Source of the DNA: Lachnospiraceae bacterium
Lineage (GTDB): Bacteria > Bacillota > Clostridia > Lachnospirales > Lachnospiraceae
Direction: 5' to 3'
DNA: 41,550 nt
Assembly (NCBI GenBank): GCA_030524525.1
Contig: JAUNGI010000022.1
Span: 1 to 41,550, forward strand
Position 1 is the stretch's first letter. The number at the start of each line of letters is the position of its first letter. This document shows, piece by piece, positions 41,133 to 41,550 of this stretch. A model generated the notes under the pieces. That model saw nothing but the letters and a program-made list of their open reading frames with translations, made no database searches and was not told the DNA's origin. The position numbers were made by a program, and so were the translations under genes.

Positions 41133-41218
41133 GGAGAGTTGCCCGAGTGGTTTAAGGGGCCGGTCTTGAAAACCGGTGATTCCGAAAGGGACCGTGGGTT
41201 CGAATCCCACATTCTCCG
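41133..41218 (+). tRNA. tRNA-Ser (anticodon TGA)
   Basis: A class II tRNA: acceptor GGAGAGT pairs with ATTCTCC. The anticodon loop CTTGAAA in a CCGGT/ACCGG stem gives TGA. A long variable arm precedes the T-arm GTGGG-TTCGAAT-CCCAC. CCA is not encoded. Confidence 0.96.
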
Positions 41219-41304
41219 TCGGTTTCCAAGAGCAACACACTGAACCGAATTTCATAGTTTTGGGAAAGCATGGGCGATTCCTCAGACGGTCGCCGCATGG
41301 ATCT

Positions 41305-41393
41305 GGAGAAGTACCCAAGAGGCTGAAGGGACACCCCTGGAAAGGGTGCAGGTCGTTAATAGCGGCGCGAGGGTTCAAATCCCTCCTTCTCCG
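41305..41393 (+). tRNA. tRNA-Ser (anticodon GGA)
   Basis: A class II tRNA: acceptor GGAGAAG pairs with CTTCTCC. The anticodon loop CTGGAAA in a CACCC/GGGTG stem gives GGA. A long variable arm follows, and the T-arm is GAGGG-TTCAAAT-CCCTC. CCA is not encoded. Confidence 0.96.
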
Positions 41394-41442
41394 TAGCTTC
41401 CTTTTTTCTCGAAAAAAGCGAGAAAAAAATTAAAAAAAGGGG

Positions 41443-41472
41443 TTGACAGAAAGCAAACCTTGTTGTAAACTG
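41443..41472 (+). promoter_or_regulatory. Promoter of a downstream rRNA operon
   Basis: TTGACA (41443-41448), an 18-nt spacer and TAAACT (41467-41472), preceded by an A-rich stretch like an UP element. The following leader supports an rRNA operon. Confidence 0.75.
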
Positions 41473-41550
41473 TCAAAGCTGCTCCGAAAAGGGAAGCAAC
41501 AAAGGAACCTTGAAAACTGAACAGTGAAACAACCTTGAAATTTCGTTGAC
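41473..41550 (+). other. rRNA operon leader (start of 16S rRNA lies beyond the window)
   Basis: AACCTTGAAAACTGAACAGT (41509-41528) is the kind of leader/processing sequence that precedes 16S rRNA or sits in spacers of clostridial rRNA operons. No 16S sequence is reached before the window ends. Confidence 0.6.

Noticed and set aside
41402-41430. An A/T-rich palindrome after the second tRNA-Ser as a terminator
   Set aside because: TTTTTTCTCG and CGAGAAAAAA can pair, but no T-run follows on the plus strand; it more likely forms part of the A-rich region before the rRNA promoter.

Overview
The window is a dense, GC-rich stretch of a Bacillota chromosome, most likely class Clostridia and probably Lachnospiraceae or a close relative. 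The reasons are the hprK/murB/whiA/HPr cluster, a dnaE-pfkA pair, an FMN riboswitch in front of a RibU-type ECF substrate-binding component, a DUF5688-like gene, a sigma factor paired with a beta-propeller membrane protein, and strong AGGAGG ribosome-binding sites with TTGACA/TATAAT promoters. Almost everything is core chromosome; I see no insertion sequence, prophage or CRISPR array.

Layout. 171-5301: AIM24-family protein, FGGY sugar kinase, a membrane-anchored GGDEF-EAL protein with both active sites degraded, and a DUF5688-like protein. 5404-7463: tRNA-Arg(CCG), a D-lactate dehydrogenase-like enzyme and a cyclophilin-type lipoprotein. 7563-13682: an OmpR-type response regulator and its histidine kinase separated by a structured leader, then hisH, hisF, ung, a YdcF/SanA-like protein and an AraC regulator. 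13763-18303: a stand-alone PTS EIIA(Glc)-like protein, ftsH and uvrC. 18359-22434: hprK, glucokinase, murB, whiA and an HPr paralogue lacking the phosphorylatable His15. 22619-29273: a repeat-bearing membrane protein, dnaE, pfkA, a possible C39-like cysteine hydrolase and pepT. 29277-30501: FMN riboswitch, terminator and a second structured leader, then ribU. 30611-35126: a YcxB-like protein and the t6A set tsaE-tsaB-rimI-(small Zn protein)-rnz-tsaD. 35229-38611: an AraC-GGDEF fusion facing a sigma factor/beta-propeller operon. 38612-39410: tandem 70-bp repeats carrying promoter-like -10 boxes, and tRNA-like debris. 39411-41550: slipin-like protein, GNAT acetyltransferase, two tRNA-Ser genes and the promoter and leader of an rRNA operon that starts beyond the window.

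How the genes fit together. HPr kinase, glucokinase, phosphofructokinase, the EIIA(Glc) protein and the His15-less HPr point to carbon-catabolite control and glycolysis. tsaE, tsaB and tsaD make the t6A tRNA modification. FtsH, UvrC, Ung and DnaE are housekeeping genes for membrane proteostasis and DNA metabolism.

The most interesting signal is non-coding. The leaders of the histidine kinase gene (8287-8430) and of ribU (29612-29734) share a multi-hairpin element. It has compensatory base changes in its stems, a conserved CGGAGC hairpin loop, and a complementary GCTCCG placed 2-4 nt before the Shine-Dalgarno sequence, so a pseudoknot could control access to the ribosome-binding site. I do not recognise it as a known riboswitch class. 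A third copy of its tail lies at 29551-29570.
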